Position numbers and translations under genes: made by a program
Origin: Anniella stebbinsi
Taxonomy: Eukaryota; Chordata; Lepidosauria; Squamata; Anniellidae
Reading direction: 5' to 3'
Assembly (NCBI GenBank): GCA_029215795.1
Contig: JARDYH010000007.1
Coordinates: 22,641,763 to 22,705,762, forward strand
Length of the DNA stretch: 64,000 bases
Shown: piece after piece, positions 1 through 10,286 of the stretch
How the letters are laid out: every line of letters starts with the position of its first letter
How positions within the stretch are numbered: the stretch's first letter is position 1
The notes under the pieces: model-generated
What the model was told of the DNA's origin: nothing
Seen by the model: the letters and a program-made list of their open reading frames with translations, nothing else
Database searches by the model: none

Positions 1-581
1 CATTTAAAAGCCCAGGAAGACTCCATAATATACTGGTTTAAAAACAATGAAGGCTCCATCACACCATGAGGGTGCAAAGTTGTTCAGAAGATTCAGGCTC
101 TTTGGGCGGTTCCTGGTGCTTCTCAGGGTGAAGAGTCTACCAGAACTGAAGCCAGGATAGAGCAAGGGTTCACTGTGTACTCAGAGAATCAGGCATTCTG
201 TCTCCTCTCCAGTTAGTGTCTTTTGGTTTCATTTCTCAAATTCTCTGATGGGTGGGGTGGGGGAGGGAGGGCAGTTGAGTGACTGGACAGGTTCACCTTA
301 ATTTTAGGGCACATTTTACAGGGAGTTCAATCACTGTACTTTGTGGGACAGATTGATACATGACAAGTTCTGATTTTAAAACAGTGTGCTCCCAAGGTTT
401 CTCCATTCTTTGTTAGTTGGTTTTTAACATGTGGATAAACTTAGGTGCGATGATAGACGATAGAATGGGTTTGTTTGTTTTTCTGGTGACTTCTTTTATT
501 CCCACTCTAGATTTTGATTCCACCTTTAAGAACTTTCTTCCCAAATCATTCCTCATCCACAGTTCTGCACTGCAGTCCTGG
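1..581. other. no recognisable gene or repeat
   Basis: AT-leaning sequence with a short G-rich run near 250-275. I see no open frame with familiar protein content and no repeat boundary before the MITE that begins near 582. Confidence 0.5.
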
Positions 582-1479
582 GCCTCATCTACACCAAGAA
601 GGATATTGCACGATGAATGTGGGATGAAACTGGTAAATAAAAGGCAGGAGCCACACTACTAGGGTGACCATCTGCCGGGATTTGTCCGGACATGCCCGGA
701 AAATGGGGAGCAAATCCGCATCCGGGGGAAAAACTGTTTTGGGGGGCCAAATCCGGAAATTTAGCCCCCCAAAAGGGTGACCAGATGGCCCTGGGGCGAT
801 CCGGGCCAACCGGGGGGCGGCGGGGGCAAACCGGGGTGGCGGGGGGTCACGCGTCGGTGGCGGGAGGCGGGCGGCGCGAGGCACTTACCTGCTGGGGCGT
901 CCACTTCCCTCCGGTGCTCGGAATCTACCGAGAAACAGGCTTCGCGGCCTGTCCCTCAGTAGCGCGCCGGGTGCGTGCGTGCAGTGAGGGGAGGGCGGCA
1001 CAGCGCGGGGGTGGGCGGCGCGGCAGGGGGGACAGGTGGGCATCGCGGGGGCGTCGCGGTGGGTGGGCGGCGTGGTGGCAGCATGGCGCGGGTGGGGGGT
1101 GGCACGGGGCGGGGCAGGTCGGCGCGGCACGGGTGGGGCGGGCGGCCTGCATGGGGAGGGCGGCGGCGCAAGGCATGCGGGCGGGGGGGCGGGCGGCACG
1201 GGGCGGGCGGGCGGGCGGGGCGGGGTGGTGTGGGCGCGCAGTGTGGGAGTTGTTTTGGGTGGGTGGGGTGGCGGGGGGGGTTCCGGGATTTTGTTTCTCA
1301 AAATCTGGTCACCCTACACACTACTGCTTTATAGCGGTATTGAAGTGTATAAAAACAGGTTGGGGCCCATTGACACATACCATATACTGCTATATCCTGT
1401 TTGGCGTGGCTCCTTTCTTTTATATACCACTTTCATACCACTTTCATAGTGCAATATCCTGCTTGGTGTAGATGAGGCC
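582..1479. mobile_element. palindromic MITE (family A), split by a hAT-like element
   Basis: The ends are inverted copies: GCCTCATCTACACCAAG on the left (from about 582) and CTTGGTGTAGATGAGGC on the right (to about 1479). Both arms contain matching 'gatattgca' / 'tgcaatatc' and 'ataaaaggcaggagcca' / 'tggctcctttcttttat' segments, so the element folds back on itself. Without the 657-bp insertion and its duplicated 8 bp it would be about 230 bp. Related copies or halves lie at 1785-1899, 20243-20376, 32322-32412 and 36508-36674. I found no clear target duplication for this element itself. Confidence 0.65.
660..1316. mobile_element. GC-rich non-autonomous hAT-like element inside family A MITE
   Basis: The termini are TAGGGTGACCA and TGGTCACCCTA, inverted copies that fit the hAT terminal pattern (Y-A-R-N-G). 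An exact 8-bp duplication, cacactac, flanks it at 652-659 and 1317-1324. The interior is extremely GC-rich (about 780-1290) with G-runs and many CpG. The segment near 930-975 (aaacaggcttcgcggcctgt) also occurs in the element at 54367-55099. The long open frames here on both strands encode only low-complexity Gly/Arg/Ala or Pro/Ala peptides and are composition artefacts. Confidence 0.85.
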
Positions 1480-1784
1480 TTAGTTTCTTCTATTGTTTTC
1501 TTGACTGATCTTTGCTGCTATTGCTTTCTAATCTTTCCCAGCTACTTGTATGTCTCTTTTAAAATTTAGGATAGTTTACCCCACTCCTTCTCTATTAGAG
1601 AGGGGGAAGAAACTTGATTTTTAAATTCAATTAGTTCAAATTTGGCCTTTTGTTCTTTTTCTTTAGTGTTTAAGTTAATTTCATCCTGTTGCTGCATCAG
1701 TTAATGACTTTTTTAAAGTAGCATTACAAGGTGGTGTTATAAGCCATTATGCACTGAAAAAGCACTAGCATGTAATTAGGGCAG

Positions 1785-1899
1785 GATCTACACTACTGCT
1801 TTATAATGGTTTATAATGGCTTTGGCAACTATTCGGGCATATATTGCATATACAGTTTTCAAACCGTTTTCTAAGTGTTATATCCTGTTCGTTGTAGAT
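1785..1899. repeat. family A MITE, partial copy
   Basis: Matches the family by 'ggatctacactactgcttta' at the left and 'gttatatcctgttcgttgta' at the right. It abuts the AT-rich tail of the LINE fragment at 1900, which may have inserted into it. Confidence 0.5.
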
Positions 1900-2090
1900 T
1901 ATTTATTTATTTATTTATTTATTACATTTGTATACCGCCCCATAGCCGAAGCTCTCTGGGCGGTTTACATAGGATTAAAAACAATTAAAAACAATATACA
2001 AAAATTAAAACAGCAAAAACATACAACATACATACAATCTATACATTTAAAAACCACATCAACACTTCAACTTTTCAGCAAAGTTGAAAA
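1900..2090 (-). mobile_element. LINE (L2/CR1-like) 3' end, minus strand
   Basis: Starts with a (TTTA)n run, the complement of an AATAAA-type tail, followed by 'ataccgccccatagccgaag' and 'ctctctgggcggtttacat'. This is the 3' UTR box of a squamate L2/CR1-type LINE. The same box recurs at 32094, 34293 and 53822 (minus) and in related form at 55815 (plus). Confidence 0.75.
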
Positions 2091-4074
2091 AAAAATCTGT
2101 ATGTTGTATGTAGAGGAGCAGTAAGGATGAAAATAGGTATGTAACTCAGTTTATAGCTATAAAGTAATATGTGCCAAAGACATTTCTAACTGCTAGGAAA
2201 CAGCTTGGCTCTCATTATTGGAAATTATGATCATGAGGCCTTTTGGAAATGTAGTAGTTTACTGCAAGAAAGCAGAACTTTCAACAAAGGAGCCCTCGGT
2301 CATATACGGAAGGCAAGCCATGGGGCCTGTCCTCATGGGGCCACATCACCGATCCTTCCCCTGAAACCCCGTGATATCACTGCCGTGGGGTGAGGGTGGC
2401 TGTCAGCATTACATATTATATGTTACTGCCAATGGGTTTCTCGGCACAGTTCAAGGCACTGGTGCTTATTGATAAAATCCTTGGGACCAGCATTTCTGAC
2501 AGAACTGCCTCCTTCCCCATGAACTCTTAAGATCTTCTTTGGAGGCCCTCCTGGAGGCCCCAACGCCATAGGCATGTGCAGCATATTTCATTAGGCTGTG
2601 CACCCAGGGATTTTTTTTTAAAAGGTGAACATTTATTGAATACTCAGTCATAAGTATCATAAGCTCCAGTCCAGCAGATTCCTAGTGGCTGAGGGGGTGC
2701 GGCTCCCAGCAGAGAGAGATTCCTTTTTCCTCCTGCTGCCAGAAGCAACAGTGTTCTCTCAGGGGCAGCAGTCCTTCAGTGCAGTGGCAGAGCTGCTGGA
2801 GTTCCGCTGGAGATCCATTCCCACTGTGTCTGGATCCCTACTCAGTGGCCCCCTTAATTCAGCACTCATTGCTTAAGACATTAGGGTGTGCCTGGGCACA
2901 CCCGGCACACCCCTTGCACACCCCTATGCTCAACACCAAGAGAGGATGGATTGGTAAGAACATGGGATAGCATGTAACACTCTGAGACAGTACCCACAAG
3001 GCTTTTTAAATGTATTAGCTTTGCACTCCCCCCCTCCCCCCATTCTTAGTTTTGCTATTGTGATAAATAGTTTTAATGTTTTGGGGACCCTATTTGGGCC
3101 AAATCTTGATTCATACCTTTTATAAATAAATAAATTCTGCAAACTGGCCTTTTTTGGGGGGGAAAGCAGGGGGAGATCTCACAAATCTTAGGGGGGGGGA
3201 AAGTGTGGAGAAATTTCATTAAGACAGTTTTGCCACATAATCTGTTGCTTGTGTAACTAGGCCAATGTAATTTAGTGCTTAAAAAAAAGTGGTTTTTTTT
3301 GCAGCTGCCTATGGTTTTGTTACTTCTTGTAATCTAATGTGTAAGCTACTGTTCCATGAGGAAAAGATAGTCTTCCTATTTATTAGCTGAAGTATTGTAC
3401 ATCTTTCAATGCTAGGGGGGGAAACACTTATATTGACAGATCTGGAGTTTTCATTGAAGTTATATTAGTGCTATCTATCAGGTATATGCTAGGAAATCTA
3501 TAACTCCCACCCAGATGTAGCCCATGTGAGCAATCCGGTTTATGAATCTCCTCAAGATGGCTTGGTGCTTCTTGGTTCATTTTTCAAGCAATGGGATGTT
3601 TAATGATTTTGTCAAAATAAAAAACTCATTCACAGTTTCATGTCTATCATCAAATTATACCTTTCACTTCATAGCCCAGAATTTTAAGGGGGGGGGGGAA
3701 CTGATTCCAAGGTCTGCAAAGGAAAATATTGCAGGTCCTCTCTTTCATTTCGTTGTGAGTCTCCTCTGTTTCACTTCTCACCAGCCTTCAGTATCATTTA
3801 TTTTCATTACACTTCCAATGAGAGTTTCTCAAGATAAAGCACCGTCAGTGTTTCATTATGAGGAGCATGTAGATAGTCTGTTGAGAGTGCTGTAGCGCTC
3901 AATACATTTACAAGGAAAATAAATAAAAAGGGAGATGTGGGAAAGTCTTGATGACCTTGTTTAAAGCAACCTCAAATACCATTTTCTTGACTGCTAAAGA
4001 GAGAGGCCCCCGCTCATTCATTTTCCCTTTATATTCTTCCAAAATTATAACAGTGAATGGAAGATCAGCTACTC
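2091..4074. other. unassigned intergenic sequence
   Basis: No convincing gene. A small hairpin-like GC segment at 2882-2926 (tagggtgtgcc ... gcacacccct) has hAT-like ends, but its flanking 8-mers do not match. C- and G-runs occur near 3025, 3155, 3190 and 3690. Confidence 0.4.
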
Positions 4075-4077
4075 ATT

Positions 4078-4303
4078 GGCTCAATTCGGACGACACAATA
4101 AACAACTGGTGTGGGGGAAACAATCGTCAGTTGTTTTGACTATTGTGTCATCCGAATGCTGCCATAGTCAACTCAGTGCTGATCCTCATCCACACCACAG
4201 TTGATTATTTATTACCATGTTGTGTGGGGAGTACCCCCTAGATGAACAACTGTAAAGTTGATTATTACCCCACCATTGACTATTGTGTCGTCCGAATTGA
4301 GCC
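4078..4303. mobile_element. 226-bp MITE with 3-bp target duplication (family G)
   Basis: Perfect inverted ends GGCTCAATTCGGACGACACA and its reverse complement (ending at 4303), flanked by 'att' at 4075-4077 and 4304-4306. A 3-bp duplication is typical of PIF/Harbinger elements, although their usual TWA motif is absent. The interior folds back with several copies of 'ttgactattgtgt' and 'cagttg'-type words. A longer relative lies at 56789-57284. Confidence 0.7.
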
Positions 4304-4407
4304 ATTGTTTTTAAATCTGTGTAGTTTCCCCCACACACTATTGCCTACAATATAATCATGCATTTCTCTTTGTACATTTTTCTTCAGTGTGAATCAAAAA
4401 TTCTCAC

Positions 4408-4954
4408 TCAAGCAACAAATGCCTGATTGCTTATGGATATGGCACCGGGTTCCAGAGAGAAGTTTGCATCAGGAGACACCAATGGCTTTGTCAGGGCCAC
4501 ATCCTCTAGTTTGTCAATAATGAGCCCGTTCTCAATATCAATGCTGGTGCTCAGTTTGTACACTGGGAGGCCATCTTGGGCTCTAGTCCACTGAATATAC
4601 CATGAGGGGTGAGGCAGGTACTCCACGTAAAGAACATAGGTCACATTGGTCAGAGTGGAGCATCTCCAACGTTTGTGATATTATTATACCTGCCACAGTC
4701 ATTTTTAAAGCTCTCGCTCTCAATTCACCCACAGAATGAAGGTATGAGTCACCTCACCGTAGGATTCTTCTAGCAATACAGGAAGGCTCAGATGCTTCAT
4801 AAGGCACTACAGGACCAGGACAACATGGAGCATCTTTGCTGGTCCCAGGCACTCCATCTTCCTTATCTGAATTTGGGACTGAAAGAGCCAGTGAAAGAGT
4901 GGGTGCACGGAGGGTAAGTTGTAAGCAAGCACAATTTGTGACATCGCACAACAT
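4408..4954 (-). pseudogene. degenerate protein-coding remnant, family not recognised
   Basis: On the minus strand the last 79 codons are open (4644 to the stop at 4408) and have normal, non-repetitive composition, including NVTYVLYVEYLPHPSWYIQW and KLEDVALTKPL. Upstream the reading continues in other frames: between about 4757 and 4650 the segments THTFILWVN, ESESFKNDCG and YNNITNVGDAPL appear, joined by a stop and by an apparent 1-base loss near 4655. Further upstream an open frame (4954 to about 4757) encodes a Ser/Pro-rich peptide. N-x-T sequons and a Cys suggest an extracellular domain. Alternatively a 68-nt intron (GT at 4757, AG at 4690 on the minus strand) would join two frames in phase. 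It could be a decayed exon, retrocopy or transposon-derived frame. I do not recognise the protein. Confidence 0.4.
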
Positions 4955-4959
4955 CGTGA

Positions 4960-5928
4960 CAGATCATGGGGCATGTCGAGGGAATATTTCAGGTGTGATC
5001 ATACCAACAGCTAAAGATGAATTATTTTTGATTGATTGATTGTAACCCTATTGCTTAAAGATTTCATTTCCCTATTTTATGAAAGATAGAATTGTCTATG
5101 ATGCGAAACTGACAGATGTTAAAATCAGAGAAATTAAAGAGTCTAGGGCCAAAACCGCAACAGGCTTCTGGCCCAGTCTTTACGCAACTGTTCTTGTTTA
5201 GTGTACATTTCATCGATCAGTAGTTTTAAATCGTGTAATTGACAGAAAATATATCTTGCCAGCCTTTTGATTGTGTCTGAGAGTAACCTTTGATTTGACC
5301 AATCTTCATGCCCATCACCTTAGAAATGCGAAGTGTGCATATTCTGGACATGTATAAAATCATGTTCCGTGTTTCTGCATGGCAGTCAGAGTTCTAATCT
5401 CTGGCTCCATCAGCTAATGAACTGTTAAAGCTTCTTCTGTAGACTGAATCGTTTGTGAGTATTTAATTGGTCTCCACTGAAAACCGAGTTAAGTTGCTTG
5501 CATGAATCAAACTCCTTTGAGTTAGTGGGTGAGTGGTCACCAATCTATGGGAGGGAACTCCCTTCTTAGGGTTATCCCTAGTCTACATATAGGCTAGTTA
5601 TTGTATCAACACATTGAAAGGAATTAGGAGACGATCTTTCTTATAAGGGATCTTTAACAATTAACTGACCCCTTTCTCATAAGAGGGAGTCACCAGGCCA
5701 CCCAAGAGGACTCAAATTCCCACCGCACATGTCAAATAAGGCATCAGCCTTAGTTACCAATATCCTGGCTTTGTGGAGTTTGGAATAACATGGAATAGCC
5801 TTATTTTCTGGTCTTTTAAACTGGCAGGTTTTTTTTTTTTTGAAAAAAAAATATTGAATATGTTATATGCATGCTGAAAAAAAGAGCCTTTGTCCACTCT
5901 CCACCATAATCTCAAAAGAATTATCACA
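4960..5928. other. unassigned intergenic sequence
   Basis: No gene or clear repeat seen. A short (ATTG)n run lies at about 5030-5041 and an A/T homopolymer stretch at 5827-5850. Confidence 0.4.
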
Positions 5929-5930
5929 AA

Positions 5931-6124
5931 GGGGAGGGGCTGTGGCTAAGTGGCAGAGCACCTGCTTTGCCTGCAGAAGGTCCCTGATTCAAACCCAGCA
6001 TCTCCAGATAGGGCTGGAAAAACTCCTGCCTGAAACCCTGGAGAGCTGCCAGTCAGTGTCGACAGTGCTAGACTAGATGGACTGATGGTCTGACTCAGTA
6101 TAAGGCAGATTCCTATGTTCCTAT
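5931..6124 (+). mobile_element. tRNA-derived SINE
   Basis: A tRNA-like head with an A-box-like stretch (tggctaagtggcagagc) and a B-box-like stretch (ggtccctgattcaaaccc) is followed by a body ending 'gtataaggcagattcctatg'. This is a common squamate SINE layout. A second, more decayed copy lies at 6385-6560 and a minus-strand fragment at 53365-53505. The A and B boxes would be internal pol III promoter elements if intact. Confidence 0.75.
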
Positions 6125-6384
6125 GAGAACAATCAGTTTGGGCAGGTTTCCCCTCCACACCCATATTTCAGTGGTAGTGCTAAGACTTTGCATAGAGAAA
6201 AGTCCTAGTTTCCCAGGTTTACCTTAAAAAAGATAAATCTAAATTAGCAGATGATGGTAAAGGTCTCTGCCTTTATCCTTGTGGTTTCTTCCGTAAAAAA
6301 ATCATGCTCTGTTAGTTAATTTATTAAAACTCATATAATTAATCATGTGAGATTTATGTAATTGAATGACATCCTAAATTTGGA

Positions 6385-6560
6385 AAGGGATCATAGCCTA
6401 TGGTAGAGTACATGCATGCAGAAGTTCCCAGGTTCAATCCCAAGCATATCAAGATAAAAAGGATTAGTGAGAAGGAATAGGAAAGACCCTGCCTGAAACC
6501 CTGGAGACAGGTTGCTTGTCAGACCAAGCAACAGATGGACCAATAGTTTGACCCACATTT
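6385..6560 (+). mobile_element. decayed tRNA-derived SINE copy
   Basis: Same family and orientation as 5931-6124: 'catgcagaagttcccaggtt' corresponds to the B-box region and 'cctgcctgaaaccctggaga' to the body. The body is diverged and the tail weak. Confidence 0.6.
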
Positions 6561-6595
6561 TAGTATACCCCACTGTGGCTTGCCTGTAATCCTTG

Positions 6596-6717
6596 GGTAG
6601 TATCCAACATTAGTCCTACTTAGAGTAGACTCATTGAAATGAATAATACTTTAGTTACTCCTGACAAACCTAAGTTTCATTAATTTCAATGGGTAGGACT
6701 AACGTTGAATACTATCC
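6596..6717. repeat. palindromic interspersed repeat (family D)
   Basis: Left end GGGTAGTATCCAACATTAGT and right end ACTAACGTTGAATACTATCC are inverted copies. The core contains 'cattgaaatgaat' and 'aatttcaatgggtaggac', typical of the widespread squamate repeat built around CCCATTGAAxTCAATGGG. Fragments of this type also occur at 25035-25205, 25510-25605, 45375-45470 and near 51645-51682. Confidence 0.6.
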
Positions 6718-6762
6718 TTGCTCTCCTGCCCATCTAGCAATGTAATAATTAATAGGGGTGTG

Positions 6763-6890
6763 CATCGGATCGGATCCGATCCACGATCCGAATCCGATCC
6801 GCCCCAAAATCGGGAAAATCCGATCCGATCCGATCCGATCAACCTCCGATCCGATCCGATCCGACGAGGTCCGATCCGGATCGGACGCCA
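6763..6890. repeat. ATCCG pentamer-rich terminal block, left end
   Basis: Degenerate tandem copies of the 5-mer ATCCG (read as gatccgatccg), dense in GATC and CpG, directly inside the left terminus of the foldback element. Its counterpart is at the right terminus. Related 'ggatcgg' runs mark the ends of the element at 45893-46975. Confidence 0.85.
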
Positions 6891-7672
6891 TTTTGAATGC
6901 TTTTTCCCATAGCCAAGTATTGTTTTACAAAAATGCCTATAACTTTTTCATTTTTAAAGATAGAAGGATGAAACTTGGGCACATTATACACTGGTTAGGG
7001 ACAGTTATCTGTGAGAAATTTCAGAAAGATTAGTGTATGCGTTTTGTGGCAATTAATTGTTTAATAAATACCCAGAAATGCCTATAACTTTGTCATTTTT
7101 AAAGTTACAAACATGAAACTTTGCCACATTGTAGGTGGTACCTTCGGACCTATGAGTATGAAATTTCAGAAACGTAGGTGCTTGTCTTGTGTGGCAATTA
7201 ATTTTTAGAAAAATGGGTAGTAGTGGGGTAAATACATTTACGCCTCCCATTTTTTTATTTTTGAAGATACAAACAGGAAACATGGGCACATTACAGGTAC
7301 CACTTGCCTTGATATGTGTGTGAAATTTCAGAAACATTGGAGCTTGTCTTGTGTGGTAATTAATTTTTGAAACAATGAGGAAAGAAACACCTATAACTTT
7401 GTCATTTTTAAAGTTACACACATGAAACTTTGCCACATTGTAGGTGGTACCTTGGGACCTATGTGTGTGAAATTTCAGAAACATAGGTGCTTGCCTTGTG
7501 TGGCAATTAATTTTTTAATAAATACCCAGGAATGCCTATAACTTTGTCATTTGTAAAGTTACACACATGAAACTTTGCCACATTGTAGGCGGTACCTTGG
7601 GACCTATGTGTGTGAAATTTCAGAAACATAGGTGCTTGTATTGTGTGGCAATTAATTTTTGAAACAATGAGG

Positions 7673-7812
7673 GATTCATTGGACAGCACTTGCCCATAGG
7701 GATTCATTGGACAGTACTTGCCCATAGGGATTCATTGGACAGTACTTGCGTATAGGAAATCATTGGAAAGCACTTGCCCATAGAAAATCATTGGAAAGCA
7801 CTTTCCCATTGA
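7673..7812. repeat. 28-bp minisatellite in left arm
   Basis: Five tandem copies of a unit of about 28 bp (attcattggacagcacttgc + ccatagg), the last two diverged (atcattggaaagcac). The array breaks the larger unit periodicity of the arm and is mirrored in the other arm. Confidence 0.8.
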
Positions 7813-8248
7813 GAAATACAGTTATGCCTCCCACTTTTTTTATTTTTGAAGATACAAACAGGAAACTTGGGCACATTGTAGACTGGTTAGGGATAGTTAT
7901 CTGTGAGAAATTTCAGAAAGATTGGTGCATGCGTTTTGTGGCAATTAATTTTTTAATAAATACCCAGGAATGCCTATAACTTTGTCATTTTTAAAGTTAC
8001 ATACATGAAACTTTGCCACATTGTAGGTGGTACCTTGGGACCTATGTGTGTAAAATTTCAAAAACGTAGGTGCTTGCCTTGTATGGCAATTAATTTTAGA
8101 AAAATGGGTAGTAGTGGGGTAAATACATTCACGCCTCCCATTTTTTTATTTTTAAAGATACAAACAGGAAACATGGGCACATTACAGGGAACACTTCACT
8201 TGATATGTGTGTAAAATTTCAGAATGATAGATCCAGGCATTTGGTGGC

Positions 8249-8563
8249 TACGAATTTTTTAGATTAAAAGTTATTAACCTTTTTTACACAGAGGCTGGGG
8301 CTGTCAATTGCACCCTCCCGCCTCCCGGGAAGAAGAAGGAAACACTTTCTCTCATCTCTTTGATCCTTGCACGCTTGGCTGCAACTGAGGTAGTATCCAT
8401 TACAAAAGGCGAAACAAAGTAGCACTTGGCTCGTGTCTGCTTTGATTGATACTTTCCCTTTTTACTTAAGCAGAACGGCTGAGCCTAGGATCACTCTCTC
8501 TCGCTAGGATCGTTACGGGAGAAATTTTCTACAGTCTTCAAAGTGGTGTGTGCAGACACCTTG
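8249..8563. other. unique loop of the giant foldback element
   Basis: Single-copy sequence between the two arms. It has no sizeable open frame. It contains 'cctcccgcctcccggg' near 8316-8330 and a short inverted pair 'gcctaggatc' / 'gctaggatcg' near 8485-8510. Nothing identifies a function. Confidence 0.6.
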
Positions 8564-9002
8564 CCACCACATGCCTGGACCTATCATTCTGAAATTTTAC
8601 ACACATATCAAGTGAAGTGTTCCCTGTAATGTCCCCATGTTTCCTGTTTGTATCTTTAAAAATAAAAAAATGGGAGGCGTAAATGTATTTACCCCACTAC
8701 TACCCATTTTTCTAAAATTAATTGCCATACAAGGCAAGCACCTACGTTTTTGAAATTTTACACACATAGGTCCCAAGGTACCACCTACAATGTGGCAAAG
8801 TTTCATGTGTGTAGCTTTAAAAATGACAAAGTTATAGGCATTCCTGGGTATTTATTAAAAAATTAATTGCCACAAAACGCATGCACCAATCTTTCTGAAA
8901 TTTCTCACAGATAACTATCCCTAACCAGTCTACAATGTGCCCAAGTTTCCTGTTTGTATCTTCAAAAATAAAAAGTGGGAGGCATAACTGTATTTCTCAA
9001 TG

Positions 9003-9145
9003 GGAAAGTGCTTTCCAATGATTTTCTATGGGCAAGTGCTTTCCAATGATTTCCTATACGCAAGTACTGTCCAATGAATCCCTATGGGCAAGTACTGTCC
9101 AATGAATCCCTATGGGCAAGTGCTGTCCAATGAATCCCTCATTGT
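9003..9145. repeat. 28-bp minisatellite in right arm (mirror copy)
   Basis: Inverted counterpart of the array at 7673-7812, with repeated 'gtccaatgaatccctatggg' units. Unit number and order look the same as in the left arm. Confidence 0.8.
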
Positions 9146-9914
9146 TTCAAAAATTAATTGCCACACAATACAAGCACCTATGTTTCTGAAATTTTACACA
9201 CATAGGTCCCAAGGTACCGCCTACAATGTGGCAAAGTTTCATGTGTGTAACTTTACAAATGACAAAGTTATAGGCATTCCTGGGTATTTATTAAAAAATT
9301 AATTGCCACACAAGGCAAGCACCTATGTTTCTGAAATTTCACACACATAGGTCCCAAGGTACCACCTACAATGTGGCAAAGTTTCATGTGTGTAACTTTA
9401 AAAATGACAAAGTTATAGGTGTTTCTTTCCTCATTGTTTCAAAAATTAATTGCCACACAAGGCAAGCTCCAATGTTTCTGAAATTTCACACACATATCAA
9501 GGCAAGTGGTACCTGTAATGTGCCCAAGTTTCCTGTTTGTATCTTCAAAAATAAAAAAATGGGAGGCGTAAATGTATTTACCCCACTACTACCCATTTTT
9601 CTAAACTTAATTGCCACACAAGGCAAGCACCTAAGTTTCTGAAATTTCTCACAGATAGGTCCCAAGGTACCACCTACAATGTGGCAAAGTTTCCTGTTTG
9701 TAACTTTAAAAATGACAAAGTTATAGGCATTTCTGGGTATTTATTAAACAATTAATTGCCACAAAACGCATGCACCAATCTTTCTGAAATTTCTCACAGA
9801 TAACTGTCCCTAACCAGTGTATAATGTGCCCAAGTTTCATCCTTCTATCTTTAAAAATGAAAAAGTTATAGGCGTTTTTGTAAAACTATACTTGGCTATG
9901 GGAAAAAGCATTCA

Positions 9915-10032
9915 AAATGGCGTCCGATCCGGATCGGACATCCGGTCCGATCCGATCCGACCATCCTCTGATCCGATCCGATCCGATCTGACCCCCCAGG
10001 TCTGATTCCGATCCGCTATCCGATCCGGGGGG
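9915..10032. repeat. ATCCG pentamer-rich terminal block, right end
   Basis: Mirror of 6763-6890. Unit number and order differ from the left block, unlike the near-identical inner arms. Confidence 0.8.
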
Positions 10033-10286
10033 TCAGTGCACATCCCTAATAATTAAACAGCCAGATTGGAAGTTGTACATTGACGTAATAGATTGCACTG
10101 TACATTTCTCCAAGAAAAGCTCTGTTCCCGAACACTTGCAGGAGTAGGGAAAGAGAGAGAGAGAGTAGAAGTAAACAAAAACAAGCTGGCATTTGTTGGT
10201 TGCATGAGTATTCACCCTACCAAGTCAATACTTGGTAGAAGCACCTTTGGCAGCAATTACAGCTGTGAATCATTTGGGGTAAGTCT

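Larger units (their letters stand above)
6753..10048. mobile_element. giant foldback hAT-like element (3296 bp)
   Basis: Ends TAGGGGTGTGCA and TGCACATCCCTA are near-inverted copies. The flanking 8-mers are identical: ataattaa at 6745-6752 and 10049-10056. The left arm (about 6753-8248) and right arm (about 8564-10048) are inverted copies around a unique loop of about 315 bp. Order from each end: ATCCG-rich pentamer block, about eight units of 130-155 bp (cctataacttt ... gaaacttt ... gaaatttcagaaa), a 28-bp minisatellite inside the array, then the loop. Near the loop the arms differ at only two of about 190 positions compared. The terminal pentamer blocks match less well. No transposase frame is present, so it is non-autonomous. 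The hAT assignment rests on TSD length and end sequence. Confidence 0.85.

Noticed and set aside
780..1290. CpG island promoter
   Set aside because: The CpG density is explained by the mobile element; no gene start or conserved promoter motif follows.
692..1471. 259-codon open frame on the plus strand, and overlapping Pro-rich frames on the minus strand
   Set aside because: GC-rich low-complexity translation inside a hAT-like element with defined ends and duplication; open in several frames at once because stop codons are rare in such sequence.
2882..2926. 45-bp minimal hAT MITE
   Set aside because: End sequences look right, but the flanking 8-mers (taagacat / tgctcaac) do not match and the interior is just a short hairpin.
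5942..6010. tRNA gene
   Set aside because: A- and B-box-like sequence is present, but no full cloverleaf follows and a SINE body and tail do. The same applies to 26004-26094.
7673..7812. CRISPR-like direct repeats of 28 bp
   Set aside because: Units are contiguous without spacers, and the context is a vertebrate transposon.
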